Shown here piece by piece: positions 27,607 to 36,744 of a DNA stretch of 49,803 nucleotides. This stretch comes from Lachnospiraceae bacterium. GTDB lineage: Bacteria > Bacillota > Clostridia > Lachnospirales > Lachnospiraceae. The number at the start of each line of letters is the position of its first letter. The stretch's first letter is position 1. A model generated the notes under the pieces. It made no database searches. It was not told the DNA's origin and saw only the letters and a list, made by a program, of their open reading frames with translations. The stretch spans positions 1 to 49,803 of the forward strand of contig JAKSRV010000004.1 of assembly GCA_024403435.1 (NCBI GenBank), in the 5' to 3' direction. A program made the position numbers and the translations under genes.

Positions 27607-29163
27607 TCACTTCACTCTGTTATTAATTCTGGTCCTGATCATGATAAACACCGCAGCCGCAAATGCCGCGCCGATTACTATCCACAACCATACGGGAATA
27701 CTATTTGCATTGAAGCATCTGACATTAATCCACATCTGGTTTACACGTGCATTGGCCTCTGTGTCGAAATACCACATGATAGCACTTCTATCGATAGCAT
27801 CCTTGGGCGGATACTGCGCATAGAGCTGTCTTCTGGTCTGGTCTTCAGTGGCATAGATAATATAATCCTCACTGTCCTCCTCGCCGGTAAAATAATAGCC
27901 GACATTGTACTCTACGATATTCTCTGGATCCTCATCCTCATCGGCGCTGTAGGTCCAGTCAATATACTGGAACACGGTATCATCATACTCTCCGCCGGTG
28001 ATTGCGGAAGTATAGCCGATATAATACATATTTCTGACCGCACTCTCGGGCATAGACATATAGTTTACAAATGCCTCGGCAGCTTTCTGCTTTGCCGCAT
28101 CGTTTCCGATACCGTTTTTAAGCATTACCCAGCCGTCAAACCAGAGGTTGGTACATTCATCGGGAATAGCAAACTCGAGATAATAATCATCTTCCTCTGC
28201 CTGGTCCATAGCATATACCGCGTCACCTGACCACTGAAGATTAGCCAATACCTTGCCGGTAATCATATCTGCTTTACCGCTGTCACTCTCAAAAGAATAT
28301 GCATTCTTTCTGACCTCCTGGATATACTCCTGGAGCTGCATAAGTGTCTCTTCTGATACATCATTCATCTCATCACGAAGTCTCATTGAATAATTCTCTG
28401 AATTGATGAAGTCCTCCGACATCAGCAGGTCGCTCTTGAGTGCGCCCATTGCGGCAAACATTGTATCACGAACGTTATCCTTAACGGTTACCTGACGATA
28501 ATAGTCCGAATTACTGATAATCCTCCATGACATTGCATCCTCTCTCGGAACCTCATCGGGATTGTACAGCATTCCGGTCACGCCCCACATATAGCAGGCT
28601 GCATAATTTTTCCACGCCTCACCGTTTATCTCGTTCTCCTCAAATGCCTGCTGGATAAAGGGCGATGCACCTCTTACATAATAGTTCTCTTCATTCTCGG
28701 TATCGAAAAAGCCTTCCGAAAAAGCCACAAGCTTGCCCTCTGACATCAGCTTCATAATCATATAGTCCGAAGGACAAACAAGATCGTACACGTCACCTAT
28801 GGTAAGCATATTGTACAGCTCTTCATTGGTACCAAAGCAGCTGTATTCAATAACCACCTTCACACCGGTCTTCTCGAAATACCACTCGGCAAAATCCTCG
28901 TATATAGGATTCTCTCCGAAAATATCTCCGTTGTCGAGGTCGATTACCTCATCCTCTTCCCACTCACCGAGATCGATATATTCTTCCCAGTTACATACTC
29001 TCAAAACGACAGTTTCACCTGTAGCTGCCACTTCCTCATCCGCAGCAAAAGTATTCCGGGCAAGAAGTCCGACCGTACCGGTCACAGCAAAAACAGTAGC
29101 CAATGCACCGGCCATAATTTTTGCAATTTTAGATGAGCCTGAATTCATCATTTTTCCAATCAT
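27607..29163 (-). CDS. potD: Polyamine-type ABC substrate-binding protein, membrane-anchored
   Basis: 518 residues. Signal peptide with an Ala-rich end (ARNTFAADEE, cleavage about 41) but no lipobox cysteine, then a type 2 periplasmic-binding fold starting VVLRVCNWEEYIDLG, as in PotD/PotF, with DLVCPSDYMIMKL and WFDGWVMLKNG. Odd: a C-terminal transmembrane helix (IPVWLWIVIGAAFAAAVFIM, about 489-508) with a basic tail anchors it instead of a lipid. Spermidine versus putrescine cannot be told from sequence by eye. Follows potC by 11 nt. Confidence 0.9.
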   Translation of the reverse strand: MIGKMMNSGSSKIAKIMAGALATVFAVTGTVGLLARNTFAADEEVAATGETVVLRVCNWEEYIDLGEWEEDEVIDLDNGDIFGENPIYEDFAEWYFEKTGVKVVIEYSCFGTNEELYNMLTIGDVYDLVCPSDYMIMKLMSEGKLVAFSEGFFDTENEENYYVRGASPFIQQAFEENEINGEAWKNYAACYMWGVTGMLYNPDEVPREDAMSWRIISNSDYYRQVTVKDNVRDTMFAAMGALKSDLLMSEDFINSENYSMRLRDEMNDVSEETLMQLQEYIQEVRKNAYSFESDSGKADMITGKVLANLQWSGDAVYAMDQAEEDDYYLEFAIPDECTNLWFDGWVMLKNGIGNDAAKQKAAEAFVNYMSMPESAVRNMYYIGYTSAITGGEYDDTVFQYIDWTYSADEDEDPENIVEYNVGYYFTGEEDSEDYIIYATEDQTRRQLYAQYPPKDAIDRSAIMWYFDTEANARVNQMWINVRCFNANSIPVWLWIVIGAAFAAAVFIMIRTRINNRVK

Positions 29164-29174
29164 GATTTTTCACC

Positions 29175-29969
29175 TCACCTTTCCTTCTTTGCTGCACGTG
29201 CGGCAGATACATTCATGCCGATTGCCACGCAAAGAACAATTACAAAGATTACTGTTGAAAGCGCCCAAAGTGCAGTCTTAATTTCAGTCTGCGAACCTCT
29301 GGTAGCATTTACAACATAGGTACTGATGGTATCAAAAGTAGCAGGCTTGGTATATGTTGCAATGAAATAATCATCCAATGAAAGGGTGATTGCCATAGCA
29401 AAGCCTGAGACAATTCCTGAGAAAATCTGAGGAATGATTACCTTGGTAAGTGCCACTGCGGGAGATGCTCCGAGATCGAGTGCAGCCTCATAAAGACTGG
29501 GGTCCATCTGCTTAAGCTTGGGCACTACAGAAAGATATACAAAGGGCGCGCTGAGTGTAACATGACCGATAACAAGCGGTATATATGTATCCTTGCTCAA
29601 GCCAAATACAACCACGAGCAGAATGCAAAGTGAGAAACCTGTTACAACATCCGCATTAACTACAGGCACCTGGTTTGCAATACCTACTATTGCCTGTACA
29701 CGCTTTTTTGAATAAAAGCTTCCGATAGCTCCGGCAGTACCGAGAATGGTAGCAATCACAGAGCTTACAAGTGCAAGAAGCAATGTTCCGCCAATCATGT
29801 TTACAAGGCTCTCCGTAGTAAAAAGTGTGACATAATTGGTCATTGTAAAGCCACCGATTTGTCCGATGGTGGTGGCGTCGGTAAAGCTGTATACACCAAG
29901 AATCAGTATAGGTGCATACATAAACAATAATCCGAGAGTGATAATAATAGGTCCGATTGCTTTTTTCAC
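29175..29969 (-). CDS. potC: Polyamine-type ABC transporter permease PotC
   Basis: 264 residues, six membrane helices. The EAA loop (EAALDLGASPAVALTKVIIPQI, about 162-183) that docks on the ATPase is clear. GTG start overlapping the potB stop (GTGA), with GAGGAGG inside the end of potB, so coupled. Family and operon order identify it as PotC. Confidence 0.92.
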   Translation of the reverse strand: MKKAIGPIIITLGLLFMYAPILILGVYSFTDATTIGQIGGFTMTNYVTLFTTESLVNMIGGTLLLALVSSVIATILGTAGAIGSFYSKKRVQAIVGIANQVPVVNADVVTGFSLCILLVVVFGLSKDTYIPLVIGHVTLSAPFVYLSVVPKLKQMDPSLYEAALDLGASPAVALTKVIIPQIFSGIVSGFAMAITLSLDDYFIATYTKPATFDTISTYVVNATRGSQTEIKTALWALSTVIFVIVLCVAIGMNVSAARAAKKER

Positions 29970-30757
29970 AGTAACGCACCTCCTCTCCTGCCGTCTTCCT
30001 CCGACTCTCCGGAAAGAAGGGTAAACACACCGATGATAGCCAGCAAAATCAATGCAATCATTGATCCGTTGTGCCAGTCATATGCAGAGAAGTAGCTTCC
30101 GATAAGGCTACCCATGATATATGTACTGTTGTAGAGCATATCGTTTACAACATAGTTGGTCATAGCGGGCAAAAATACCATAGACACACCACTGATAACA
30201 CCGGGCATTGAAAGCGGAACGGTGATTTTGAAAAATGTCTGTCTGCGTCCTGCACCCAGATCCTGTGCCGCCTCAATGAGACTTCCGTCAAGCTTAACGA
30301 TAGTGTTGTAAAGAGGAAGAATCATGAAGGGTAGGAAATCGTAGGTCATACCTATCACTGAGTTGAGGAAGGGATAGTACGCCAAGTTACCTTCAATCAG
30401 GTTGAGTATTTCCTTAAGCGCAGTAAGTCTGAGTGTAAAGTTAATCCACATGGGCATTACAAACAGCATCACAATTACAGCCTTAGACTTGAACTTACTC
30501 CTTGCAAGCACATAGGCAATCGGATAAGCGATGACCAGACATGCCACCGTCACCACCATAGCCAGGCACAGTGAATAAATGAGTGTACCGATTGTGTTGG
30601 AATCGGTGAAAAATCCTGCAAGATTTGCAAGCGTAAAATGACCTGTGCTATTGGTAAATGCATAATAAAACAGAACTACCAGGGGAGCTATTACAAACAG
30701 TACCAAATAGACTGCGTACGGTATCCCCAGATATTTTCTGGCAAATGTTTTTTTCAT
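29966..30757 (-). CDS. potB: Polyamine-type ABC transporter permease PotB
   Basis: 263 residues, six helices, with the EAA loop EAAQDLGAGRRQTFFKITVPL. ATG at 30757 (AAGGA 8 nt upstream) begins the typical MKKTFARKYLGIPYAVYLVL. The longer open frame to 30796 has no support. 69 nt after potA. Confidence 0.92.
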   Translation of the reverse strand: MKKTFARKYLGIPYAVYLVLFVIAPLVVLFYYAFTNSTGHFTLANLAGFFTDSNTIGTLIYSLCLAMVVTVACLVIAYPIAYVLARSKFKSKAVIVMLFVMPMWINFTLRLTALKEILNLIEGNLAYYPFLNSVIGMTYDFLPFMILPLYNTIVKLDGSLIEAAQDLGAGRRQTFFKITVPLSMPGVISGVSMVFLPAMTNYVVNDMLYNSTYIMGSLIGSYFSAYDWHNGSMIALILLAIIGVFTLLSGESEEDGRRGGALL

Positions 30758-30826
30758 TTTGCAGATCCTTTCCGTAATAATCTGTGACTCAATCACATTT
30801 ACTGTTCGTTGTATTTATCTACTCCA

Positions 30827-32263
30827 TTACTTCTTAACAGCAAAAGTCATCTTGTCCTCGGGAAGAATGAGACCAACCTGGTCATCCATATTCCAGAGAT
30901 ACTCGTCATCAACAATGAGGTCATGTCCGTGAATGGTACGTACTACATAGCTGTAATGGTCACCCTTGTAAATAAGGTTGACGATACGTCCGCTTGTAAG
31001 TCCTGCCTCCTCGTCATCACTAAGCTCAATGTCTCCGGGTTCGATGGAAACCAAAATCTTGGTCTTCTCTATATCTACGGGCTCATTCTGAGCATCATAA
31101 AGTACACCGTCCTTAATCTTGGAACCGGGAATAACCTTTGTCAGATCACAATGAATGGTATGGTCTGAATATGTAAGTGTCAGGTCTGATGCAATCTCTG
31201 CCTCAAATCTGGTAGTATGGTCCTCCGCAATCATAATATGAATTCCGTCGGGCTCGAGTGTCATTCCGATGGTATCTCCGACTGTTGCGGATTTTGTTGA
31301 CTGAATGAGCATCTCATTCTTGCCGGATTCTACAGTAATCTCATAGTGAATTCCCTTAAAGATAACTGATGTAACCTTACCGTCGATAATGCCCTCACCC
31401 TTCTTGGTCATAATCACATCCTCGGGACGTACTACAACATCGACCAAAGTTCCTTCAGGTACATCATCCATGCACTCAAACTCACCGCCGGCAAAGCGAA
31501 CCTTTTTGGTACCTGTCATAATTCCCTTGAAGATATTACTCTCACCGATAAAGTCTGCAACGAAAGCGTTCTTGGGCTCATTGTAGATATCCTCGGGAGT
31601 ACCGATCTGCTGAGTCTTACCGTTACTCATTACCACGATCTTGTCAGACATGGTAAGTGCCTCTTCCTGATCGTGAGTTACATATATAAAGGTAATGCCG
31701 AGCTTGTCGTGCATATTCTTAAGCTCCAACTGCATTTCCTTTCTCATCTTCAAATCAAGTGCTCCGAGAGGCTCGTCCAAGAGCAAAATCTCAGGCTCGT
31801 TTACCAGCGCTCTTGCGATAGCGATACGCTGCTGCTGACCACCCGAAAGAGTAGACACCTTACGATTTTCAAAGCCCTCGAGGTCTACCATCTCAAGTAC
31901 ATGACTTACCTTCTTCTTAATTTCATCAGCAGGAAGCTTCTTGAGCTTGAGTCCGAATGCTATGTTCTCATATATGTTCATATGAGGGAAAAGCGCATAA
32001 CGCTGAAATACAGTATTGATAGGACGCTTATTGGGAGGAAGCTGCGCTATATTCTTTCCGTTCAAAAGAATCTCTCCGCTTGTGGGGAGTTCAAATCCCG
32101 CAATCATTCTCAATGTGGTAGTCTTACCACATCCCGAAGGTCCTAAAAAGGTAACAAACTCACCACGTTTGACCTTAAGATTAAAATCCTCTACTGCAGT
32201 AAAGCCGTTGTCATCATAAGTCTTTGTAATGGATTTCAATTCGATAATGTAATCTTCTGCCAT
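30827..32263 (-). CDS. potA: Polyamine-type ABC ATPase with duplicated TOBE domain
   Basis: 478 residues, about 110 longer than typical PotA. ATPase domain: Walker [11 protein letters not shown] loop, signature LSGGQQQR, Walker [12 protein letters not shown] and switch His in VTHDQEEA. After it come two TOBE-like repeats: [19 protein letters not shown] with [12 protein letters not shown], and about 110 residues later [20 protein letters not shown] with [12 protein letters not shown]. The extra copy may bind substrate or control the ATPase (inference). First gene of the operon, behind a 200-nt structured leader. Confidence 0.92.
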   Translation of the reverse strand: MAEDYIIELKSITKTYDDNGFTAVEDFNLKVKRGEFVTFLGPSGCGKTTTLRMIAGFELPTSGEILLNGKNIAQLPPNKRPINTVFQRYALFPHMNIYENIAFGLKLKKLPADEIKKKVSHVLEMVDLEGFENRKVSTLSGGQQQRIAIARALVNEPEILLLDEPLGALDLKMRKEMQLELKNMHDKLGITFIYVTHDQEEALTMSDKIVVMSNGKTQQIGTPEDIYNEPKNAFVADFIGESNIFKGIMTGTKKVRFAGGEFECMDDVPEGTLVDVVVRPEDVIMTKKGEGIIDGKVTSVIFKGIHYEITVESGKNEMLIQSTKSATVGDTIGMTLEPDGIHIMIAEDHTTRFEAEIASDLTLTYSDHTIHCDLTKVIPGSKIKDGVLYDAQNEPVDIEKTKILVSIEPGDIELSDDEEAGLTSGRIVNLIYKGDHYSYVVRTIHGHDLIVDDEYLWNMDDQVGLILPEDKMTFAVKK

Positions 32264-32343
32264 TTTACACTCGGTTCCCTTCTATCATTCTATTGATCCT
32301 CTGTCGGAGTATCCGTTCGAGGCATATTATGTACAACACAAAA

Positions 32344-32471
32344 CCCGGGCGAAAAATATCTTTGTACAAACTCAACCATCAGTCATTTACTAAACAATGA
32401 GCTTCTTTAGTTCCGAAACTCAAGGAAGGTAATGACCCGTTAAATTTGGACAACGACACTCTTCGCCCGGG
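32344..32471 (-). promoter_or_regulatory. Candidate regulatory leader RNA of the pot operon
   Basis: On the minus transcript a 10-bp perfect helix pairs 32462-32471 (CCCGGGCGAA) with 32344-32353 (TTCGCCCGGG), followed by UUUUGUGUUGU. The 108-nt interior has a compact domain: 32431-32436 with 32382-32387 plus 2 bp after a bulge, stacked on a hairpin at 32402-32428 (CTTC/GAAG, AGTT/AACT, loop UCGG). The predicted transcript begins a few bases before the 5' strand. GTACAA/UUGUAC (32364-32369 with 32331-32336) could form an alternative helix spanning the U tract. It resembles a riboswitch/attenuator layout; I recognise no known class. Confidence 0.55.
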
Positions 32472-32481
32472 CATTTTATAC

Positions 32482-32490
32482 ATTGTAGCA
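32482..32490 (-). promoter_or_regulatory. Extended -10 promoter of the pot operon
   Basis: Minus strand TGCTACAAT (extended -10, TG-n-TACAAT) with only a poor -35 (TTTAAA about 16 bp upstream) in AT-rich DNA. Predicted start near 32475, leaving a leader of about 210 nt before potA. Confidence 0.5.
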
Positions 32491-32646
32491 TTATTGAGAA
32501 AAATTTAAAGCATAAAAACGTATTTTTATTAAATAAATGCATAAAATATTTTAATATTTCCTTTTTGCAAAAGTGTGTCTATATGATCAATTCTATTTTC
32601 GCGTACAAAACTAATCCGTATCTTGCTCGATATTATCTACGGTCTA

Positions 32647-32655
32647 TGCTATATT
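32647..32655 (+). promoter_or_regulatory. Extended -10 promoter of the MalY/PatB-like gene
   Basis: Plus strand TGCTATATT, an extended -10 with weak -35. The start would fall near 32662, so the message begins almost at its ribosome site AGGGGG (32662-32667). Confidence 0.45.
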
Positions 32656-32674
32656 AGGCATAGGGGGTATTTGT

Positions 32675-33889
32675 ATGACATTTGATTTTGACAAGGAAAT
32701 AAACAGATTAAATACAAGCAGTTACAAGTGGGATTTGTACGGAGACAAGTATATTCCTCTCTGGGTTGCGGATACGGATTTTGAGGTTCCACCGGCAGTT
32801 ACCGATAGACTTCAAAAGCTCGTTGATAAAAAGGTATACGGATATCTGCTGACAGGTAACGGAATATATGATGCCATCACAGATTGGTTTAAGAGAGAGT
32901 ACGATGCAGAGATAGAAGGAAAGCCCTGGATAAAAATTATTCCGGGAATAGTACCGGCACTTGCGGTTGCCAGCAACCTTGGTCTGGAAGAGATAGAGCC
33001 CGCAAAGGTCGACGGTAAATGGCAGCAGCAGACAGAGTCTGTTACGGCAGTACCCAACTATAGTGCATTGATAGAGGCGCCCGAAACCGCCGGTAATATC
33101 ATGAAGCAGGTCCAAATGAAATGCGAGATGAAAGCGGATGAGTCGGGCTATGAATATGAATATTACAGCCTGGATTTTGATGCGTTGCAGGAAGCGGTTA
33201 CCGACAAGACCAAGGTGCTCTATCTGTGCAATCCCAATAATCCTGTGGGCAGGGTATATTCATATGATGAACTTAAGCAGGTGAGTGAATTCGCGAAAAA
33301 GAACAACCTGATTGTGGTATCCGATGAGGCTCACTGTGAGGTGGTTTATGAGGGGAAACATATACCCTTCTTTACTGTGGATGAGTATGCGCATGAGAAT
33401 TCTATTTCGTTATATTCGAATGGTAAGCTCTGTAATCTGCCTGATTTGATAATGGCTTTTGCGGTGATTCCCAATGCAGAGTTAAGAGACAGATTTGAGA
33501 AGCTTTCATATGCATTCGGTGAAGAACATGTGATGAATGTAGAAGCAGGAATCGCTTCATACGCAGAGTCCGATGAATGGAAGAGACAAATGGTGGCTTA
33601 CCTAAAGGCCAACAGAGACTACCTGGATTCAGAGCTTAAGAAGAGGTTCCCCAAGGATAAGTATCCTGAGTTTAAGATGACTCATCTTGAAGGAACATAT
33701 CTGTTGTGGTTGGATTTCGGAAATCTCAATTCAGAATGGTTTATGGATAATGCCGGAGTATTCATGTCGGACGGTTCGTTTTTCGGAGGAGCCGGTCACG
33801 TGAGACTTAATTTTGCCACGAGAAGAGAATTGCTCACGGAGGCTCTCGATAAAATCGAAGAGGCGGTAAAAAAACAGATAAAAATATAA
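32675..33889 (+). CDS. Divergent MalY/PatB-like aminotransferase (C-S lyase family)
   Basis: 404 residues, fold type I PLP enzyme. Start FDFDKEINRLNTSSYKWD and LWVADTDFEVPPAV match cystathionine beta-lyases of the MalY/PatB group; NPNNPVGRVYSYDEL and VVSDEAHCEVVYEGKHIPF (PLP Asp) are there. The PLP-lysine region is unusual: family APSKTFNLAGL becomes YSNGKLCNLPDL, keeping Lys but replacing the Ser that holds the phosphate. The expected tyrosine-rich substrate loop is also changed (VPNYSALIEAPE). It may have a different substrate or weak PLP binding. AGGGGG ribosome site. Confidence 0.8.
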   Translation: MTFDFDKEINRLNTSSYKWDLYGDKYIPLWVADTDFEVPPAVTDRLQKLVDKKVYGYLLTGNGIYDAITDWFKREYDAEIEGKPWIKIIPGIVPALAVASNLGLEEIEPAKVDGKWQQQTESVTAVPNYSALIEAPETAGNIMKQVQMKCEMKADESGYEYEYYSLDFDALQEAVTDKTKVLYLCNPNNPVGRVYSYDELKQVSEFAKKNNLIVVSDEAHCEVVYEGKHIPFFTVDEYAHENSISLYSNGKLCNLPDLIMAFAVIPNAELRDRFEKLSYAFGEEHVMNVEAGIASYAESDEWKRQMVAYLKANRDYLDSELKKRFPKDKYPEFKMTHLEGTYLLWLDFGNLNSEWFMDNAGVFMSDGSFFGGAGHVRLNFATRRELLTEALDKIEEAVKKQIKI

Positions 33890-33974
33890 GAAAATATCTG
33901 TCTGAGCATATCGAACATTGATATTTTGTATTATCATATATAGCACTCAAGTGTATTTTGAAAGGAGAACAAAA

Positions 33975-34484
33975 ATGGGGGCAAACAATGAGTCAGTTAC
34001 AATAACTTTTAATTCACTTCCTACCGGCATAGCAGAGCTTCAAGCTCTTCCTGAGGCAAGTCTTGATACACCGTTCAAGACAACAGCTCTTGCAATTGCG
34101 GTTCTTTGCAATTATGAGAAGAATCCTGCCGCTACTATCGAAATGATGAATTTCCTTAAGGGACCCGAACCTATGAGCAATTATGAGCAGAGCTTTATCA
34201 AGGAGCGTCTGGCAGGTAAGTATTACAAGACCTTTTCATTCTTTGCGGGAGCAACCGTAGAGAATAATTATACACCTACACAGCCTTATCAGATTACTGT
34301 AAGCGCTAATCCCTATTCTTTTACTGAAGAGAACTGGGCAACTATGTATGTGCAGAGTGCAGGAGCCGATTCACCCAGATCCGTAAAGCTTCGTAAGAAG
34401 CCGTCAACCGGTCAGTGGTTTATCACCGAGGTACAGTGTCTTTCAGACATTCGCACTCCTGTAGCCGCAGATCCTTGGGCATAA
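33975..34484 (+). CDS. Conserved cytosolic protein (DUF6935-like)
   Basis: 169 residues, no signal peptide or membrane helix. Segments FNSLPTGIAELQALPEASLD, MMNFLKGPEPMS, FFAGATVENNYTPTQPY, GADSPRSVKLRKKPSTGQWF and a C-terminal DPWA recall a Firmicute family I remember as DUF6935; function unknown. ATG at 33975 follows AAAGGAG; upstream in-frame codons are not family-like. Follows the aminotransferase by 85 nt and ends before a strong terminator, so probably a separate or co-transcribed last gene. Confidence 0.8.
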   Translation: MGANNESVTITFNSLPTGIAELQALPEASLDTPFKTTALAIAVLCNYEKNPAATIEMMNFLKGPEPMSNYEQSFIKERLAGKYYKTFSFFAGATVENNYTPTQPYQITVSANPYSFTEENWATMYVQSAGADSPRSVKLRKKPSTGQWFITEVQCLSDIRTPVAADPWA

Positions 34485-34492
34485 ATATTCAG

Positions 34493-34521
34493 AAGGCTTG
34501 CCGTTTTGGCAAGCCTTTTTT
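34493..34521 (+). terminator. Intrinsic terminator
   Basis: Perfect 10-bp stem AAGGCTTGCC/GGCAAGCCTT (34493-34502 with 34508-34517), 5-nt loop, then a run of six T (34516-34521). Begins 9 nt after the DUF6935-like gene. Could also help stop thrS transcription from the other side. Confidence 0.92.
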
Positions 34522-34568
34522 GTTAAATGTAAAAAGACCTTATATTTTTGATTGTTTTCCTAGATTAA

Positions 34569-36338
34569 TTACGCCATTTCTTCCGCTTTGAGCATATCTA
34601 TCAGTTCAGCTATACTCATTGCTCCGAGTTCCTGCTTATCTACCTCGGCATCTCTCATTCTTACCGATACACTTCCTTCGCTTTGTTCCTTCTCACCTAC
34701 GATAACCATGTAGGGAACCTTGCTCATACGCGCCTCTCGAATCTTGTATCCGAGCTTCTCATCACGATCATCTACCTCGACTCTGAAGCCATTCTCTCTA
34801 AGCAACTGCTCTACATTTTTTGCATAGTCCATGTACTTATCCGATACAGGCAATACCTTTACCTGAACCGGTGACAGCCACAGCGGGAACTTGCCTGCAT
34901 AATGCTCGATCAGGATACCCATAAATCTTTCGATTGATCCGAACACTACTCTGTGAAGCATTATAGGTCTGTGCTTTTCTCCGTCCGAACCGATGTATTC
35001 GATTTCAAATCTCTGAGGCAACTGGAAGTCGAGCTGAATCGTTCCGCACTGCCACGTTCTTCCGATTGCATCCTTGATATGGAAATCAAGCTTGGGTCCG
35101 TAGAAGGCTCCGTCGCCTTCGTTTACCACATATGATTTGCCCATACCGACTACAGCCTCTATGAGTGCATTCGTTGCAAGCTCCCACTCCTCATCGCTTC
35201 CGATTGAGCTTTCCGGTCTCGTAGACAACTCTATCTCATATGAAAATCCAAACTTGGCGTAGACCTCATCAATCAGTCTCATTACACCCTGAATTTCATC
35301 CATCACCTGATCTTCCCTCATAAAAATATGAGCATCATCCTGCGTACAGCAACGCACTCTCATCAGTCCGTGCAACTCACCGGATTTTTCACATCTGTGT
35401 ACGATTCCAAGTTCACCCATTCTGAGCGGCAGGTCTCTGTATGAATGTGATTCAGACTTGTATACCAGCATTCCTCCGGGACAGTTCATAGGCTTGATGG
35501 CATAGTCGACATCCTCCTTAGAGCTCGTATACATCTTATCCATGTAGTGCTCCCAGTGACCTGATTTTTCCCACAGCTCTCTGACAAGCATAATCGGCGT
35601 AGAGATTTCTTTATACCCGTTTTTCACATGGATTTTTCTCCAATATTCGATAAGCTGATTTTTGAGAATCAATCCGTTGGGAAGGAAAAACGGATAACCG
35701 GGGCCTTCATCTGCCAGCATGAAAAGTTTCAATTCCTTGCCAAGCTTTCTGTGATCGCGTGCCTTAGCTTCAGAGAGCATGTAGCGATACTGTTCAAGCT
35801 CCGCTGCCTTCGGAAATGATATTCCGTAGATTCTCGTCAGCATTTTGTTTTTCTCATCACCACGCCAGTATGCACCTGCCACCGAAAGCAATTTAATTGC
35901 CTTTATCTGACACACATTTGAGATATGGGGGCCTGCGCAAAACTCTTCGTAATCTCCCTGCTTGTAGAAGCTGATGACCTCTGATTCATCCAGCTCGCGA
36001 ATCATTTCAACCTTGTAATCCTCACCTGCGGCAACCATATAATCAATTGCCTCCTGCTTGGATTTTTCATACACCTGCAATGACAAAGATTCCTTTACTA
36101 TCTTTCTCATCTCCTCTTCAACCTCTGCCAAATTCTCCTCTGAGAAAGGAAATGAAAAATCAAAATCATAATAAAATCCGTTTTCGATTGCAGGTCCGAT
36201 TGCACACTTGGCATCGGGGTAAAGTCTCTTTACCGCCTGTGCCAACAGATGTGCACTCGTGTGCCAAAATGCCTTCTTGCCTTCAGCCTGTTCAAAGCTT
36301 GCTTCAACTACACTTCCGTCTTTTCTAAGTACCTTCAT
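34569..36338 (-). CDS. thrS: Threonyl-tRNA synthetase lacking most of the TGS domain
   Basis: 589 residues against about 640 usual. Editing domain: HTSAHLLAQAVKRLYP and ECxGPH-like EFCAGPH (zinc-like His/Cys set), so proofreading of Ser-tRNA is kept. Catalytic domain: zinc Cys in MNCPGGM, RMGELGIVHRCEKSGELHGL, His in AHIF and His in MLHRVVFGSIERF. C-terminal anticodon-binding domain ends normally. The N-terminus starts like a TGS domain (MKVLRKDGSVVEA) but after 15 residues jumps to the editing domain, so about 45 TGS residues are absent. Controlled by a T-box. Confidence 0.95.
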   Translation of the reverse strand: MKVLRKDGSVVEASFEQAEGKKAFWHTSAHLLAQAVKRLYPDAKCAIGPAIENGFYYDFDFSFPFSEENLAEVEEEMRKIVKESLSLQVYEKSKQEAIDYMVAAGEDYKVEMIRELDESEVISFYKQGDYEEFCAGPHISNVCQIKAIKLLSVAGAYWRGDEKNKMLTRIYGISFPKAAELEQYRYMLSEAKARDHRKLGKELKLFMLADEGPGYPFFLPNGLILKNQLIEYWRKIHVKNGYKEISTPIMLVRELWEKSGHWEHYMDKMYTSSKEDVDYAIKPMNCPGGMLVYKSESHSYRDLPLRMGELGIVHRCEKSGELHGLMRVRCCTQDDAHIFMREDQVMDEIQGVMRLIDEVYAKFGFSYEIELSTRPESSIGSDEEWELATNALIEAVVGMGKSYVVNEGDGAFYGPKLDFHIKDAIGRTWQCGTIQLDFQLPQRFEIEYIGSDGEKHRPIMLHRVVFGSIERFMGILIEHYAGKFPLWLSPVQVKVLPVSDKYMDYAKNVEQLLRENGFRVEVDDRDEKLGYKIREARMSKVPYMVIVGEKEQSEGSVSVRMRDAEVDKQELGAMSIAELIDMLKAEEMA

Positions 36339-36444
36339 AATGACTCCTTTTCCTGCGCCTATTTATGCGCAATGTTTGTGTGACATTTATAAATGTCGTT
36401 TACTGTTACAAACATAAGAAAAGCAGCCACCGAAATGTTTAAAC

Positions 36445-36738
36445 TAAAGAAGCACCCATACGACCATAAATAATACAGTCGTAAGGGTGCTGTTAGCACG
36501 GTTCCACCTTAACTTTTAACTTCAGATTCTATCAAATCCTATCCTTTCACGCAGGCTCACGGTAACGCTTACTGATTCAATCCGAATACCATAATCAAAT
36601 ATTCAAATGAACTTCGGCCCTACAGCTCGGGAATGGTTTTCGTCTACCTTCTGCATAAACAGCTTCCACCAAATGCTGTTCTCTCTGGATGTTTCCAACT
36701 AAACTACTCTTTTCCGTCATCGCTTTTCTTATGTTATT
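36445..36738 (-). promoter_or_regulatory. T-box riboswitch of thrS
   Basis: Leader between promoter and thrS with the T-box sequence AAGGTGGAACCGTG (36497-36510, minus), read by the uncharged tRNA acceptor end. Stem I features include GAGTAG (loop E) and AGAGAG (AG bulge); a likely specifier ACC (Thr) is at 36635-36637 in AAAACCATT, followed by A as usual. The terminator stem pairs 36451-36457 with 36485-36491 and inner arms, ending near UCUUUAGUUU. Low charged tRNA-Thr would favour read-through into thrS. Confidence 0.92.
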
Positions 36739-36744
36739 GAGCGT

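Noticed and set aside
32362-32369. Palindrome TTGTACAA as an operator
   Set aside because: It falls within the transcribed pot leader, and its role as part of RNA pairing is at least as likely; no second copy as a repressor site was found.
34569-36338. thrS as a frameshifted or misannotated gene missing its 5' part
   Set aside because: No TGS coding sequence lies upstream; the T-box terminator begins about 110 nt before the ATG and the frame is continuous.
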